DNA of 24,308 nt, taken from a virus. Below are positions 1-8,367 of this stretch, one piece after another. The position numbers were made by a program, and so were the translations under genes. The stretch spans positions 1-24,308 of IMG/VR virus record IMGVR_UViG_3300037231_000008; one strand, 5' to 3'. The stretch's first letter is position 1. Each line of letters begins with the position of its first letter. Under the pieces are notes generated by a model, which was given only the letters and a program-made list of their open reading frames with translations, was not told the origin of the DNA and made no database searches.

Positions 1-2
1 AG

Positions 3-473
3 TTAATAAATGGTAGATTTAAAAGTAAGATAGTCGGAGTTGGTGCTGGAAGAGTCGGCATGGCTCTTAAAGGATTTATTATGAGATTAGGGCATATGGG
101 GTATGACGCATGGTTTATAGGCGATACAACCGTACCATCTATTGGTAAAGAAGATATATTAATAGTAGCTTCTGGAAGTGGTTCTACAAAGACCATAGTT
201 GAACTCGTGCAAATTGCGTATAAGAATGAATGTATGATATTATGTGTTACTGGCAATCCAGATTCACCAATTGGTAAATTATCAGATTTTATCATTGAAA
301 TGAAAGCTCCTTCTGCAACTAAAGATGTGAATGGAACATTATCTATTCAGCCAATGACAACTTGTAATGAACAATCATTAGGAATCTTATTTGATGCAAT
401 AGTATTGGATCTTATGAAACTGTTGCAAGAAACACATGAAACAATGTGGAATAATCATTCAAATCTTGAATAA
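3..473 (+). CDS. 6-phospho-3-hexuloisomerase-like SIS-domain sugar isomerase (5' truncated by window)
   Basis: The reading frame is open from base 3, and the residues before the first ATG (position 60) already belong to the fold (GVGAGRVGMALKG), so the gene starts upstream of the window. The protein is a SIS-domain phosphosugar isomerase. The stretch MRLGHMGYDAWFIGDTTVP, then a serine-rich phosphate-binding loop (VASGSGST), TGNPDSPIGKLSD and a C-terminal LGILFDAIVLDLM helix follow the pattern of 6-phospho-3-hexuloisomerase (HxlB/PHI), which interconverts 3-hexulose-6-phosphate and fructose-6-phosphate. It is closer to PHI than to KdsD/GmhA arabinose- or heptose-phosphate isomerases. No hexulose-phosphate synthase gene lies beside it in the window; a ribulose-phosphate epimerase follows 51 nt later. 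The physiological substrate is therefore uncertain, and it may make a pentose or hexose phosphate for the nucleotide-sugar genes downstream. Confidence 0.85.
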   Translation, partial: LINGRFKSKIVGVGAGRVGMALKGFIMRLGHMGYDAWFIGDTTVPSIGKEDILIVASGSGSTKTIVELVQIAYKNECMILCVTGNPDSPIGKLSDFIIEMKAPSATKDVNGTLSIQPMTTCNEQSLGILFDAIVLDLMKLLQETHETMWNNHSNLE

Positions 474-477
474 TAAA

Positions 478-508
478 TTTGGACAGGAATCTCAAATTTC
501 GTATCTTC
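478..508 (+). promoter_or_regulatory. Bacteroidota-type promoter before the epimerase gene
   Basis: TTTG at 478-481 is followed after 20 nt by TATCTTC at 502-508. This matches the -33 TTTG / -7 TAnnTTTG pattern of Bacteroidota primary sigma promoters. The start codon at 525 lies 16 nt past the -7 box. Confidence 0.55.
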
Positions 509-524
509 GCTAAATAATTAAATT

Positions 525-1208
525 ATGAAATCTCCACTAATTGCTCCTTCTATAATTTGTATGGATCCCTTAGATATAAGGAAAGATCTGAAAGAACTTG
601 TTGATTCTAATGTAGATTTCCTTCATTTTGATGTAATGGATGGATTGTTTGTTCCAAGATATGGCTTATATCCAGAAATCTTAAAAGAAATAAAAACAGA
701 AGTTGCTCAAACTGGTAAGTACATTCCAGTAGATGCGCACATGATGGTTGCAAATCCTGAAGATTATATAGATACATTTGCAACAGCAGGAGCAGACTAT
801 TATAATGTACATTATGAAGCATGTCCAAACTTACACAGAACTATAAAGAAAATAAAAGATAGTGGAATGAAAGCAGGAGTTGCTTTAAACTATCACACTT
901 CTCCAGAAGTTCTCCATTATTTACTTCCTGATATTGATATGATTGTTCTAATGGCAATCAATCCAGGTATCGTTGGGCATAAAATCATTCCAGGAATATA
1001 TCAAAAGATTCTTGATACAAGGATAATGTTTAGAGATGCTGGATTCAAAGACATACTTATTCAGATAGATGGTGGCGTAACATTTGAGAGTGCTAATAAG
1101 ATGATGAATAATGGTGCAGATATTTTAGTATGCGGAACAGGAACTATCTTTCGTAAACATGAGGATACAATAACAAATCAAATTACAAAATTTAGAAAAC
1201 TATTTTAA
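525..1208 (+). CDS. rpe: Ribulose-phosphate 3-epimerase
   Basis: 227 aa, normal length for the family. It is a TIM-barrel epimerase that interconverts ribulose-5-phosphate and xylulose-5-phosphate in the cytoplasm. Family residues are in place: S9 (IAPSI), the metal/catalytic pair H34 and D36 in HFDVMDG, D70-H72 (DAHMM), HYEAC near residue 96, the AINPG loop near 144-148 and the second catalytic aspartate D182 in IQIDGG, followed by the phosphate-binding GTGTIF near the C-terminus. The stop overlaps the next start by one base (TAATG), implying co-translation with the nucleotidyltransferase-kinase. Together with the upstream PHI-like isomerase it probably redirects host pentose phosphates into an activated sugar. 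Epimerization of another ketose phosphate (as by allulose-6-phosphate epimerases) cannot be excluded from sequence alone. Confidence 0.9.
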   Translation: MKSPLIAPSIICMDPLDIRKDLKELVDSNVDFLHFDVMDGLFVPRYGLYPEILKEIKTEVAQTGKYIPVDAHMMVANPEDYIDTFATAGADYYNVHYEACPNLHRTIKKIKDSGMKAGVALNYHTSPEVLHYLLPDIDMIVLMAINPGIVGHKIIPGIYQKILDTRIMFRDAGFKDILIQIDGGVTFESANKMMNNGADILVCGTGTIFRKHEDTITNQITKFRKLF

Positions 1209-2806
1209 TGGCAACAGTACTTATAACAACATCAGGAATTGGTTCACGATTAGGAGATTTCACGAAACACACTAATAAAGCATTAGTAAGAGTTGGAGAC
1301 AAACCAGCCATATCTCATATTGTTGAGAGTTATTGTAAAGATACAGATTTTGTAATAACTCTTGGACACTTTGGTGCACATATAAAAGAGTTCTTGGAGA
1401 TAGCTTATCCGAATAGAAAGTTTGAATGGGTTTATGTGAATAAGTTTGAAGGAGAAGGAAGCAGTCTATTGTATAGTATGTTGCAAGCAGAAAGTCTTTT
1501 GCAGAAGCCATTTATATTTCATACTTCTGATACCATTGTTGAGAATGATTATTTTACTAGGCTGGAAGAGGGAAGTTTCAAGATAATGAATCATAATTTC
1601 ATACTTGGTGCAAAAACAAAAGACCATTCTCAGTATGCTTCCTTTGATGCATTTAATAATAATGTTATTAAAATGCATAAGAAAGGTGAATCCAATACAG
1701 ATTACACTCATATAGGTGTTGTTGGCATAAAAGATTATGAAATCTTTTGGAGAAATGCACAGAACACACATACATTAAACACTAAAAATACACAACTGTC
1801 TGATGTTGATGTTCTGACCAGAATGATTAATAATGGAGTTGTTTTCAAATCATTAGAAGCAACAGGATGGCATGATGTTGGAAATATAGATAAACTGAAT
1901 GAAACAAGAAAACATCTTTCCAGTTCCACAATGCATGTTCTTGATAAATTAGGTGAATCAATATTCAATGTTGAAGGTTATGTTGTTAAGTTTTTTGCGG
2001 ATCGTAATATTTGCAAGAATAGAGTAGAAAGAGTTAAATATTTGAATGGAACAGTTCCAGAGATAACAGCTTCTTCAACTTACTTTTATAAATATCCTTA
2101 TGTACAAGGAGAGTTGTTTGCAAATGTTGTTAATAGACAAGACTTTAAAGATTTCTTAAAGTTTGCTAAGTTCAATTTGTGGATTAATCCTGTTGATATG
2201 GATAGACACAAACAAGGAGAAATATTAAGAGAATTCTATTATGATAAGACGTTATCTCGCTTGAATGCGTTTCTCCTTAAAAGAAACATTAAGGATAAGG
2301 AAGAAATCATTAATGGTGAGAGAGTTCCTTCTGCAATAAATCTTATTGCAATGATAGATTTTAATATATTCAATGATTCTGATCTTACAAGCTTCCATGG
2401 TGATTTTATTTTGGATAATGTTATTAAAACACATGATGGATTTAAGTTGATTGACTGGCGCCAAGATTTTGCTGGATATATACAATTCGGTGATAAATAT
2501 TATGATCTTGCTAAACTCGCTCATAATCTTGTAGTTAATCATGGAATCATAGACAACAACAACTTCTCAGTATCAACTAAGAATGATGAGATATATCTCA
2601 ATATACACAGATTGCAAACCTTAGTAGAATGTGAAGAGATTCTATTCAACGTTTTTGATCCAAAAGAACAAAAGAAGATAAAGATATTAAGATCAATAAT
2701 ATGGTTGAATATGAGTGCTCTTCATCATCACCCTTTTGATTTGTTTCTTTATTATTTTGGTCGCTATACATTAAATCAAATATTACAAGATGGCGCAACA
2801 ATATAA
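1208..2806 (+). CDS. Two-domain sugar nucleotidyltransferase / choline-kinase-type kinase fusion
   Basis: 532 aa. The N-terminal domain (about 1-230) is a GT-A-like nucleotidyltransferase. It has the signature GIGSRLG at 10-16, then K24 and GDKP at 30-33, where most relatives have PK, and an HTSDT acidic site near 100. The C-terminal domain (about 250-532) is an aminoglycoside-phosphotransferase/choline-kinase fold: Brenner motif HGDFILDNV from H397 with D399 and N404, then IDWR with D416 as metal ligand. Such pairs phosphorylate a small alcohol or sugar and then attach CMP or UMP. Here both steps may be in one chain, giving an activated sugar from the sugar phosphates made by neighbours. The substrate is unknown. 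It overlaps the epimerase gene by 1 nt and the HAD gene by 17 nt, a strong operon signature. Confidence 0.8.
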   Translation: MATVLITTSGIGSRLGDFTKHTNKALVRVGDKPAISHIVESYCKDTDFVITLGHFGAHIKEFLEIAYPNRKFEWVYVNKFEGEGSSLLYSMLQAESLLQKPFIFHTSDTIVENDYFTRLEEGSFKIMNHNFILGAKTKDHSQYASFDAFNNNVIKMHKKGESNTDYTHIGVVGIKDYEIFWRNAQNTHTLNTKNTQLSDVDVLTRMINNGVVFKSLEATGWHDVGNIDKLNETRKHLSSSTMHVLDKLGESIFNVEGYVVKFFADRNICKNRVERVKYLNGTVPEITASSTYFYKYPYVQGELFANVVNRQDFKDFLKFAKFNLWINPVDMDRHKQGEILREFYYDKTLSRLNAFLLKRNIKDKEEIINGERVPSAINLIAMIDFNIFNDSDLTSFHGDFILDNVIKTHDGFKLIDWRQDFAGYIQFGDKYYDLAKLAHNLVVNHGIIDNNNFSVSTKNDEIYLNIHRLQTLVECEEILFNVFDPKEQKKIKILRSIIWLNMSALHHHPFDLFLYYFGRYTLNQILQDGATI

Positions 2807-3314
2807 GAATTTTATTTTTGATGTAGATGGTGTATTGACAGATGGTAAATTTCACTATTCAGTTGATGGCAAAGTGATGAAGGCATTTGGATCTGATGAT
2901 GCAGATGCTTTGCAATTAATAAAACATCGCATTAATATTGTGTTTGTTACTGGAGATTGGAGAGGATATGCTATAACATGCAAAAGAATGGAAGACATGG
3001 GATTTATAACCAACATTGTTAGTACTCACGAAAGATTAGCTTGGATTAAAGAAAGATACAATCCAGAAGAAACTATTTATGTTGGTGATGGTATATTTGA
3101 CTCTCTTGTTATGGAAGGAGTTGCAATTGGGATAGCTCCAGCAAATGCATTCCATTTAACAAAAAATGCTGCCAAAGTTAGATTAACTAATAAAGGTGGG
3201 GAAGGTGCTGTTGCGGAAGCAGTTTGTTGGTATGTAGAAAGCATACTTGGAATAGAATTTGATGTAGAACAACTTTTAAAAGATAAGAAAGATTATGAAG
3301 AAAACAATAAATGA
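2790..3314 (+). CDS. KdsC-like HAD-family sugar phosphatase
   Basis: 174 aa, cap-less HAD phosphatase of the KdsC / acylneuraminate-9-phosphatase group. Motif I is FDVDGVLTDG with nucleophile D11 and acid/base D13, motif II is T54 in FVTGD, and the late acidic motif is VGDGIFDS (D100, D104). GGEGAVAEAV near 137-146 corresponds to the GGxGAVRE tail of KdsC, though the usual Arg is an Ala. KdsC removes phosphate from 3-deoxy-octulosonate-8-phosphate. In this cluster it more likely trims a phosphate from the sugar being activated. The ATG at 2790 lies inside the end of the preceding gene and the next small gene starts 20 nt before this stop. Confidence 0.8.
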   Translation: MAQQYKNFIFDVDGVLTDGKFHYSVDGKVMKAFGSDDADALQLIKHRINIVFVTGDWRGYAITCKRMEDMGFITNIVSTHERLAWIKERYNPEETIYVGDGIFDSLVMEGVAIGIAPANAFHLTKNAAKVRLTNKGGEGAVAEAVCWYVESILGIEFDVEQLLKDKKDYEENNK

Positions 3315-3501
3315 TATTAGGATTCACGATATTATAAATGTGACGATAGGTGAAGATTTTTATGTATCTAAAATAGACGGTGATAAAATTATTGGCAATT
3401 ATATTGGAACTGATAGAGAGGAGGAATTTCCATATAAAGAATTTAACATTTCAAGTAGGATATTCGGAGAACATGCAACAACTGAAGATTTAAACTTTTA
3501 G
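3295..3501 (+). CDS. Small hypothetical protein
   Basis: 68 aa, start overlapping the HAD gene by 20 nt and stop 9 nt before the glycosyltransferase, so it sits within the sugar operon. Acidic at the C-terminal half, with alternating hydrophobic residues (INVTIGEDFYVSKIDGDKIIGNYIG) suggesting a small beta-rich fold. No signal peptide or membrane segment and no family recognised. The overlap and uninterrupted operon spacing argue for a real gene. Confidence 0.6.
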   Translation: MKKTINDIRIHDIINVTIGEDFYVSKIDGDKIIGNYIGTDREEEFPYKEFNISSRIFGEHATTEDLNF

Positions 3502-3510
3502 AAAACACAT

Positions 3511-4341
3511 ATGAAGAAAGCAACAAACAGGTTTCCTGATCTTACAATTTATATTCCTACATTAGGAAGGGCTGAAATCCAGAATACATTTAAGAATCTG
3601 TCTCCAGAATTACAAGCAATCACAATTCTTGTTATACATACAAGTGAAGAAGATAATGAATATTACGAAGATTACAATCATATTGTTTGTCCATTGTTTC
3701 CTATTTCTGAAAAGAGGGCTTGGATTATTAATCAATGTAAGACCAAATATCTTATAATGCTTGATGATGATTTACTTTTCTACACAAGGAAAGATGATAT
3801 TGATTGGAGATTAAGATATAATGATAAGGGAGAAGATATGAACAATATGTTCGAAGACATTCTCTCAGCATTACAAGCAGGATATGCACATGTAGGGATA
3901 AGCCCTCGTGCTGGTAATAATAGAGTTATGGAAGTTGCTGTAGAGAATTCCAGGATGTATGCTGTTCTTGGATTCAATGTACAGATAATAAAAGATAATG
4001 TTAAATTTTGTAGAATACAATTCCAGGAAGACTTTGATATAACATTACAGCTCCTTAGAAAAGGCTATCCAAATTGTGTTTATTATAAATGGGCTCATGG
4101 TCCAATGATTGGATATCAAACTAAAGGTGGTTGTGAAAATGAAAGGACATTAGAACTACAAAATGCTTCTGTAAGGAAGTTAGTTGAATTACATCCAGGA
4201 TTTGTGACTGTAAGAAAGATGAATAAGAAATACAAAGGAGAAATGGCAACCAGAGATGAGGTCATAGTCTATTGGAAAAAGGCTTTTGCAAGCAGCGATC
4301 TTGAGAATGTTAAAAAGAAAAAGGCATCTGCAAGTAAATGA
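3511..4341 (+). CDS. GT-A glycosyltransferase resembling phage DNA-base glycosyltransferases (TAGT-like)
   Basis: 276 aa. It begins LTIYIPTLGRA (R20), then HTSEEDNEYY, PISEKRAWIINQ (K68, R69), and the metal/nucleotide-sugar site LIMLDDDLLF with DDD at 85-87. This arrangement (IPTxGR, xEKRxWI, MLDDDL) is what I associate with the TET/JBP-associated glycosyltransferase group that Iyer, Aravind and colleagues described in phages with modified DNA. Members transfer sugars to hydroxymethylated bases. No membrane segment or signal peptide, so it acts in the cytoplasm. It is the last gene of the sugar cluster and is the natural user of the activated sugar. A protein- or lipid-directed acceptor cannot be ruled out. 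Confidence 0.7.
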   Translation: MKKATNRFPDLTIYIPTLGRAEIQNTFKNLSPELQAITILVIHTSEEDNEYYEDYNHIVCPLFPISEKRAWIINQCKTKYLIMLDDDLLFYTRKDDIDWRLRYNDKGEDMNNMFEDILSALQAGYAHVGISPRAGNNRVMEVAVENSRMYAVLGFNVQIIKDNVKFCRIQFQEDFDITLQLLRKGYPNCVYYKWAHGPMIGYQTKGGCENERTLELQNASVRKLVELHPGFVTVRKMNKKYKGEMATRDEVIVYWKKAFASSDLENVKKKKASASK

Positions 4342-4342
4342 T

Positions 4343-4372
4343 TTTGTTATCTTGAATGCATTTATTATCTTG
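4343..4372 (+). promoter_or_regulatory. Bacteroidota-type promoter before DNA ligase
   Basis: TTTG at 4343-4346, 19 nt, then TATCTTG at 4366-4372, in the gap between the glycosyltransferase stop and the ligase start at 4405. Near-identical -7 boxes (TATCTTG) occur at 17225 and 18460. Confidence 0.65.
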
Positions 4373-4404
4373 CACTTATTATTGTGAATTAAACGAAAAT
4401 TAAA

Positions 4405-6297
4405 ATGCTCAAAACAACAAATGTTGATACTTTAGTAAATCAATTAAGAAAATATAATATTTCTTATAGAAAAGGAATGCCTCTTCTAAGCGATAAGGAA
4501 TTCGATGCATTAGAAGATCAACTGAGAGAAATCGATCCTTACAATGCATATTTTGAAACAATAGGAATTGATCCATTAAAAATTTCTACACATAAGGCAA
4601 AACTTCCAGCACCAATGTTTTCAATGAACAAATTGAAGACAGCTAAAGAAATTCAACTTTGGATAAAAAGACATGGATTAGAAAAGGAATTATTTGTTCT
4701 AACACCAAAATATGATGGCTTCTCAATATTAGCTGACGGGAGAATAGAAAAGTTTTATTCCAGAGGTGATGGAGTCGAAGGGAATGATATAAGCAGTTTG
4801 TTCAAACTTGTTGGTGAGGAATATAATCACAAAAGTCCAATTATGTATTTTGGTGAAGGTATAATATTGAAAGACATTTTTGAAAACAAATACACTAAAG
4901 AGGTTCTCGGAGAAGATGATGGATATGAAAATCCGAGGAATATGGTTGCTTCTTTATTTAATCCTGAAACAAAACATCCAGACAAAGATAAATTAAAAGA
5001 CGTTCATTTTATAAGATATGGAACAGATAAGGAAGATCTTTCTAAAGACAAACAGTTGCAATTATGCAATAAAGTCAATAGAATAAAAGTTCCTTATCTT
5101 GTTGTTGATGCAAGTATCTTAACAGAAGAGATATTGCAAGCATATTTTTTTAATTGGGGTAAAGAATTTGAACTTGATGGCATCATAATAGATGTCAACA
5201 ATGCAGAAGTAAGAAAGAGACTTGGTCGTGAAACAAATGGCAATCCAAAATATGCCCGTGCATTTAAAGGTAATTTCGAAACTGTTAAGGAAACATGGAT
5301 AAAATCTATAACTTGGCAGACAAGTAAAGATGGATATCTCACACCAGTTGCTCAGATAGAACCTGTTCGGTTGGATGGTGCGGAAGTTAGTAATGTTACG
5401 CTTTATAATGCCAAAACTGTTAGAGACAACAAATTGGGGATTTTGGCGAAGATAAGAATTAAACGTAGTGGTGGTGTAATACCTAAATTCTTGGAATGTA
5501 TAGAACCTGCTCTTGTTGTTAATATTCCAAAATCAATTGATAAGGTATTAACGGAATGGGATGAGAATGAAGTTGAATTGAGATTGATAAAGAAAACTGA
5601 TAAATGGAAGATTCAAGAAAATCTTCACTTCTTCAGAACATTTGATATTGAAGAGATTGGTGAACCAACAATTGAAGCATTTTTTAATGCTGGATATAAA
5701 ACTCCTAAAGATATTCTGATGATGACTGAGAATGATATTGCTGTCATTCCAGGATATGGTCGCAAGAAAGCCATTTTCTTTCTAAAAGAATTTAAAGAGA
5801 AGATAAAAAGTGGTGTTGATCTTGAAAGATTAATGCATGCAAGTAATATTGTTAAAGGATTAGGTGAGAAGACTTTGAAATTAATAAACAACCATATTGA
5901 AAGATCTCCAGAAGATGAAGAGATTAATGAGCAATATCTGATAGAATTAGAAGGTATCGGTAAAGAAAAGGCTGATATGTATTTAACAACTATTGGACAA
6001 TTCTGGAATTGGTATGAGGAACAATATCAATCAATAATTAAAATAAATGTTATGAAAACAAAGGAAGAGGTTGTTGCAACTGGTGATAAAATGAAAGGTG
6101 AGAAAGTCTGCTTTTCAGGATTCCGTGATAAAGAGATGGAAGATTCGATAGTTAATAATGGTGGTGAGATAGTTTCAGGAGTCAGTAGAAACACAACTAT
6201 CTTGATTGTTAAAGATATTGAGTCAGGAAGTAGTAAGATACAGAAAGCAGAACAACTTGGAATCAAAATATACACAAGAGAAAAATTTAAGATATGA
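4405..6297 (+). CDS. ligA: NAD-dependent DNA ligase lacking the zinc finger
   Basis: 630 aa, slightly short for LigA (about 670). It seals nicks using NAD+ during phage replication. Order of parts: truncated Ia-like region (YRKGMPLLSDKEFDALEDQL, 21-40), adenylation domain with active-site lysine K102 in KYDG (102-105) followed by SRGDG, motif ELDGIIID in the middle, OB region (GILAKIRIKRSGGVIPKF), helix-hairpin-helix repeats (IPGYGRKKA, VKGLGEKT, LEGIGKEKA) and a C-terminal BRCT domain from about 565 (KVCFSGF, NNGGEI). Between the OB and HhH parts, where LigA carries four zinc-binding cysteines, there are none. The stop overlaps the next start as ATGA. It has its own promoter at 4343. Confidence 0.93.
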   Translation: MLKTTNVDTLVNQLRKYNISYRKGMPLLSDKEFDALEDQLREIDPYNAYFETIGIDPLKISTHKAKLPAPMFSMNKLKTAKEIQLWIKRHGLEKELFVLTPKYDGFSILADGRIEKFYSRGDGVEGNDISSLFKLVGEEYNHKSPIMYFGEGIILKDIFENKYTKEVLGEDDGYENPRNMVASLFNPETKHPDKDKLKDVHFIRYGTDKEDLSKDKQLQLCNKVNRIKVPYLVVDASILTEEILQAYFFNWGKEFELDGIIIDVNNAEVRKRLGRETNGNPKYARAFKGNFETVKETWIKSITWQTSKDGYLTPVAQIEPVRLDGAEVSNVTLYNAKTVRDNKLGILAKIRIKRSGGVIPKFLECIEPALVVNIPKSIDKVLTEWDENEVELRLIKKTDKWKIQENLHFFRTFDIEEIGEPTIEAFFNAGYKTPKDILMMTENDIAVIPGYGRKKAIFFLKEFKEKIKSGVDLERLMHASNIVKGLGEKTLKLINNHIERSPEDEEINEQYLIELEGIGKEKADMYLTTIGQFWNWYEEQYQSIIKINVMKTKEEVVATGDKMKGEKVCFSGFRDKEMEDSIVNNGGEIVSGVSRNTTILIVKDIESGSSKIQKAEQLGIKIYTREKFKI

Positions 6298-6461
6298 TAA
6301 GTAAAAAGTTGATTTATGCAGCAATGGTTTTGCAAATTTTATTATTTCTATGGGGAATTTATGATTTGATGCTTGGTAGAATATTTTTAGGCATTTTTCA
6401 AATAGTAATTAATTCAACATTCTTTATTGTTAATATATCTAATCTTAAAAGAATCTCTTAA
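6294..6461 (+). CDS. Small two-helix membrane protein
   Basis: 55 aa. The ATG overlaps the ligase stop (ATGA) and the stop abuts the next ATG at 6462 with no gap. After MISKK come two hydrophobic stretches, about 6-23 (LIYAAMVLQILLFLWGIY) and 28-47, then a basic tail (LKRIS). The pattern is a small inner-membrane hairpin. No family recognised. Function unknown; such proteins are common in phage early regions. Confidence 0.65.
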   Translation: MISKKLIYAAMVLQILLFLWGIYDLMLGRIFLGIFQIVINSTFFIVNISNLKRIS

Positions 6462-6803
6462 ATGAAAGTAGGAAGTCTTGTGGAATTAATGAAAGATGGA
6501 TGGATGGATCCAAATGTTAAGAGATATAACATCAAGACTCCTGTTACTGGAATTATATATGTTGTTAGAGATATTGAGCGCTGTAGATTAACATTGAGAA
6601 TGGGACTTCGTTTGGAAGAAATAGTTAATGAGGAAATTTCCACATTATTAGGATTAATGGAACCGACTTTTAGTGTCGAAAGATTTAGAGAAATTCAACC
6701 ACCAATGGATTTAAGTGAATTATTGGAAAATAATAATAAAATACAAAGGAATTTGTTCTATAAAAGATGGAAAAGTTTCTTTGGTTTAAAGGTACATTAT
6801 TAA
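6462..6803 (+). CDS. Conserved-type phage hypothetical protein
   Basis: 113 aa. It starts MKVGSLVELM, has GIIYVVRDIERC and LRLEEIVNEE in the middle and FREIQPPMDL near 95-104. This layout, a small beta-rich N-half followed by a phrase like FREIQPP, recurs in small phage proteins of unknown role, so I treat it as a real gene. It directly abuts the small membrane protein upstream. No catalytic motif, no membrane segment. Confidence 0.6.
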   Translation: MKVGSLVELMKDGWMDPNVKRYNIKTPVTGIIYVVRDIERCRLTLRMGLRLEEIVNEEISTLLGLMEPTFSVERFREIQPPMDLSELLENNNKIQRNLFYKRWKSFFGLKVHY

Positions 6804-6823
6804 CAACTACAAAATTTAATATT

Positions 6824-7621
6824 ATGTTTAAAGTAAATCTCCAAGAAAGAATGATCGCTGGCAAGAAAAAGTCTGAATTCAAAAAGGAATTAGATGGCGA
6901 TATTGTAATTAAAGAATTCAATAACATTATTGAGAATAATACAAAAGAAGATTTGTATGTTCTTCAAAGACTTGGAATGGATCATAATATTAGAAGAGCG
7001 CAAGAAAAAATTGAAGCTGTAAAAGATAGAACAACACAAGAAATTGAATTAGATAAATTCTTATCGCAATTTGATAAAACTAAAGTCTTTCACATTTCAG
7101 AAATAAAAAAATTGTGTGGAAAATATGGATTAAGATTTTTAGATTCAAATATGTATAAAGGAACAATAGATCCTTTATTACCAAGTAAGATTAAGCAATT
7201 TGAATCTGAACATAAGAATATAGAATTCCAAGTACGTGGAGGTTTGAAATATAAAATAATGGCTCCAACATCATCTTTTGAATTGCAAGAAAGACCAAAA
7301 GATCCTTTAATGTTTGCTGATCTTGGAAGTGGATATTATTATCTTGTTCATAAATGGGGCAATGATCTTTCAATTTTCAGAGCACTATTTGAACCATTTA
7401 AAGCTCTTGATGGATTTGCGTTTTTAATTGTAACTCTTATTCCATTTTTAATTACTGTTGCGTGCAATTTAGAAAGACCTGCAGTTGGCGATACAATAAT
7501 GCGTTTTGATAAAACTTTTAGTATATTTTTAAAATTTGAATTATTACCAGTTCTATTGTTATTACATTCTATGGGGAAATCATGTCTTAGAGATGAATTT
7601 GAATCAAAATTTGAAAAATGA
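6824..7621 (+). CDS. Hypothetical protein with two C-terminal membrane segments
   Basis: 265 aa from the ATG at 6824. An in-frame ATG at 6767 would overlap the previous gene by 37 nt, so the later start is preferred. The N-terminal two thirds is soluble and charged with likely helical stretches (residues 10-80). Two hydrophobic segments lie near 196-213 (AFLIVTLIPFLITVAC) and 232-249 (FSIFLKFELLPVLLLLHSM), followed by a short charged tail. It is probably a membrane-anchored cytoplasmic protein. No family recognised. The stop overlaps the metallophosphoesterase start as ATGA. Confidence 0.65.
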   Translation: MFKVNLQERMIAGKKKSEFKKELDGDIVIKEFNNIIENNTKEDLYVLQRLGMDHNIRRAQEKIEAVKDRTTQEIELDKFLSQFDKTKVFHISEIKKLCGKYGLRFLDSNMYKGTIDPLLPSKIKQFESEHKNIEFQVRGGLKYKIMAPTSSFELQERPKDPLMFADLGSGYYYLVHKWGNDLSIFRALFEPFKALDGFAFLIVTLIPFLITVACNLERPAVGDTIMRFDKTFSIFLKFELLPVLLLLHSMGKSCLRDEFESKFEK

Positions 7622-8367
7622 AAATAGTCCACATATCTGATACCCATGGATCTAAGCAACATTCCAAATTAATAATTCCAGAATGTGATGTTATTGTTCA
7701 CACAGGCGATATTGGTGGAAGAACAAATCTATTCGAATTAATGGAATTCCTTGAGTGGTTCTCAAAACTTCCAGCAAAAGTAAAAATATTTATTGCTGGC
7801 AATCATGATCTTATACTTGATGCTGATTTTATAAAGAGACAGAAAGATAGCTTAGATAGTATTGCATTTATGTTATTAGAACAATCACATAAAGATGCTA
7901 TTAATTTGATTAAACAATATAATGTTGTTTATCTTAATGGTTCTAACAAAGATTATGTTTACAATGGAATAAAATTTTGGGGCAACCCTTACTCTCCAAG
8001 TTTCCATAGAGCATATTGGGCATTTAATGCTGATAGAGGAGATGAAATAAAAAGACATTGGTCTAAAATGCCAAGTGATGTTAATATTCTTCTAACACAT
8101 TCTCCAGTGTATGGAGTATTTGATGATGTCAAAGAATGTAAATCTGAAAATGAAATGGATGCTCATGTTGGCTGCAAAGATTTAATGGACATAATTAAGA
8201 AAAGATTATTTGCTCTGAAATTACATTGTTGCGGGCACATACATGATAATTATGGAATTGCACAAATTAATATAAGTAATTCAAGAAGATGTTTATTTAG
8301 CAACGGATCAGTTTTAAATAATCAATATGAATTATTGATTAAAGAACCAATTATTATAAACATATGA
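7618..8367 (+). CDS. Calcineurin-like metallophosphoesterase (MPPED-like)
   Basis: 249 aa. It carries the full binuclear-metal set: D8-H10 (ISDTHG), D31 (TGDIGG), N62-H63 (AGNHD), a histidine in LLTHSPVYG, and GHIH near the C-terminus. The segment KFWGNPYSPSFHRAYWAFN is typical of the MPPED1/MPPED2 (239AB) group, which hydrolyses 2',3'-cyclic nucleotides in vitro. It overlaps the genes on both sides by ATGA, so it is translated with the PPP-type phosphatase and the receiver-domain protein that follow. A role in cyclic-phosphate or nucleotide hydrolysis is inferred; the true substrate is not visible. Confidence 0.85.
   Translation: MKIVHISDTHGSKQHSKLIIPECDVIVHTGDIGGRTNLFELMEFLEWFSKLPAKVKIFIAGNHDLILDADFIKRQKDSLDSIAFMLLEQSHKDAINLIKQYNVVYLNGSNKDYVYNGIKFWGNPYSPSFHRAYWAFNADRGDEIKRHWSKMPSDVNILLTHSPVYGVFDDVKECKSENEMDAHVGCKDLMDIIKKRLFALKLHCCGHIHDNYGIAQINISNSRRCLFSNGSVLNNQYELLIKEPIIINI

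Noticed and set aside
525-1208. Hexulose-6-phosphate synthase partner for the PHI-like enzyme
   Set aside because: The sequence has the RPE metal and catalytic set (H34, D36, H72, D182) and RPE-type loops, not the OMPDC-type DxKxxD motif.
2646-2855. Antisense ORFs throughout the window
   Set aside because: All minus-strand ORFs lie opposite well-supported + strand genes or tRNAs, are short and show no domain. None is reported as a gene.
6767-6823. Upstream in-frame start for the gene at 6824
   Set aside because: It would overlap the preceding gene by 37 nt. The ATG at 6824 gives normal spacing.
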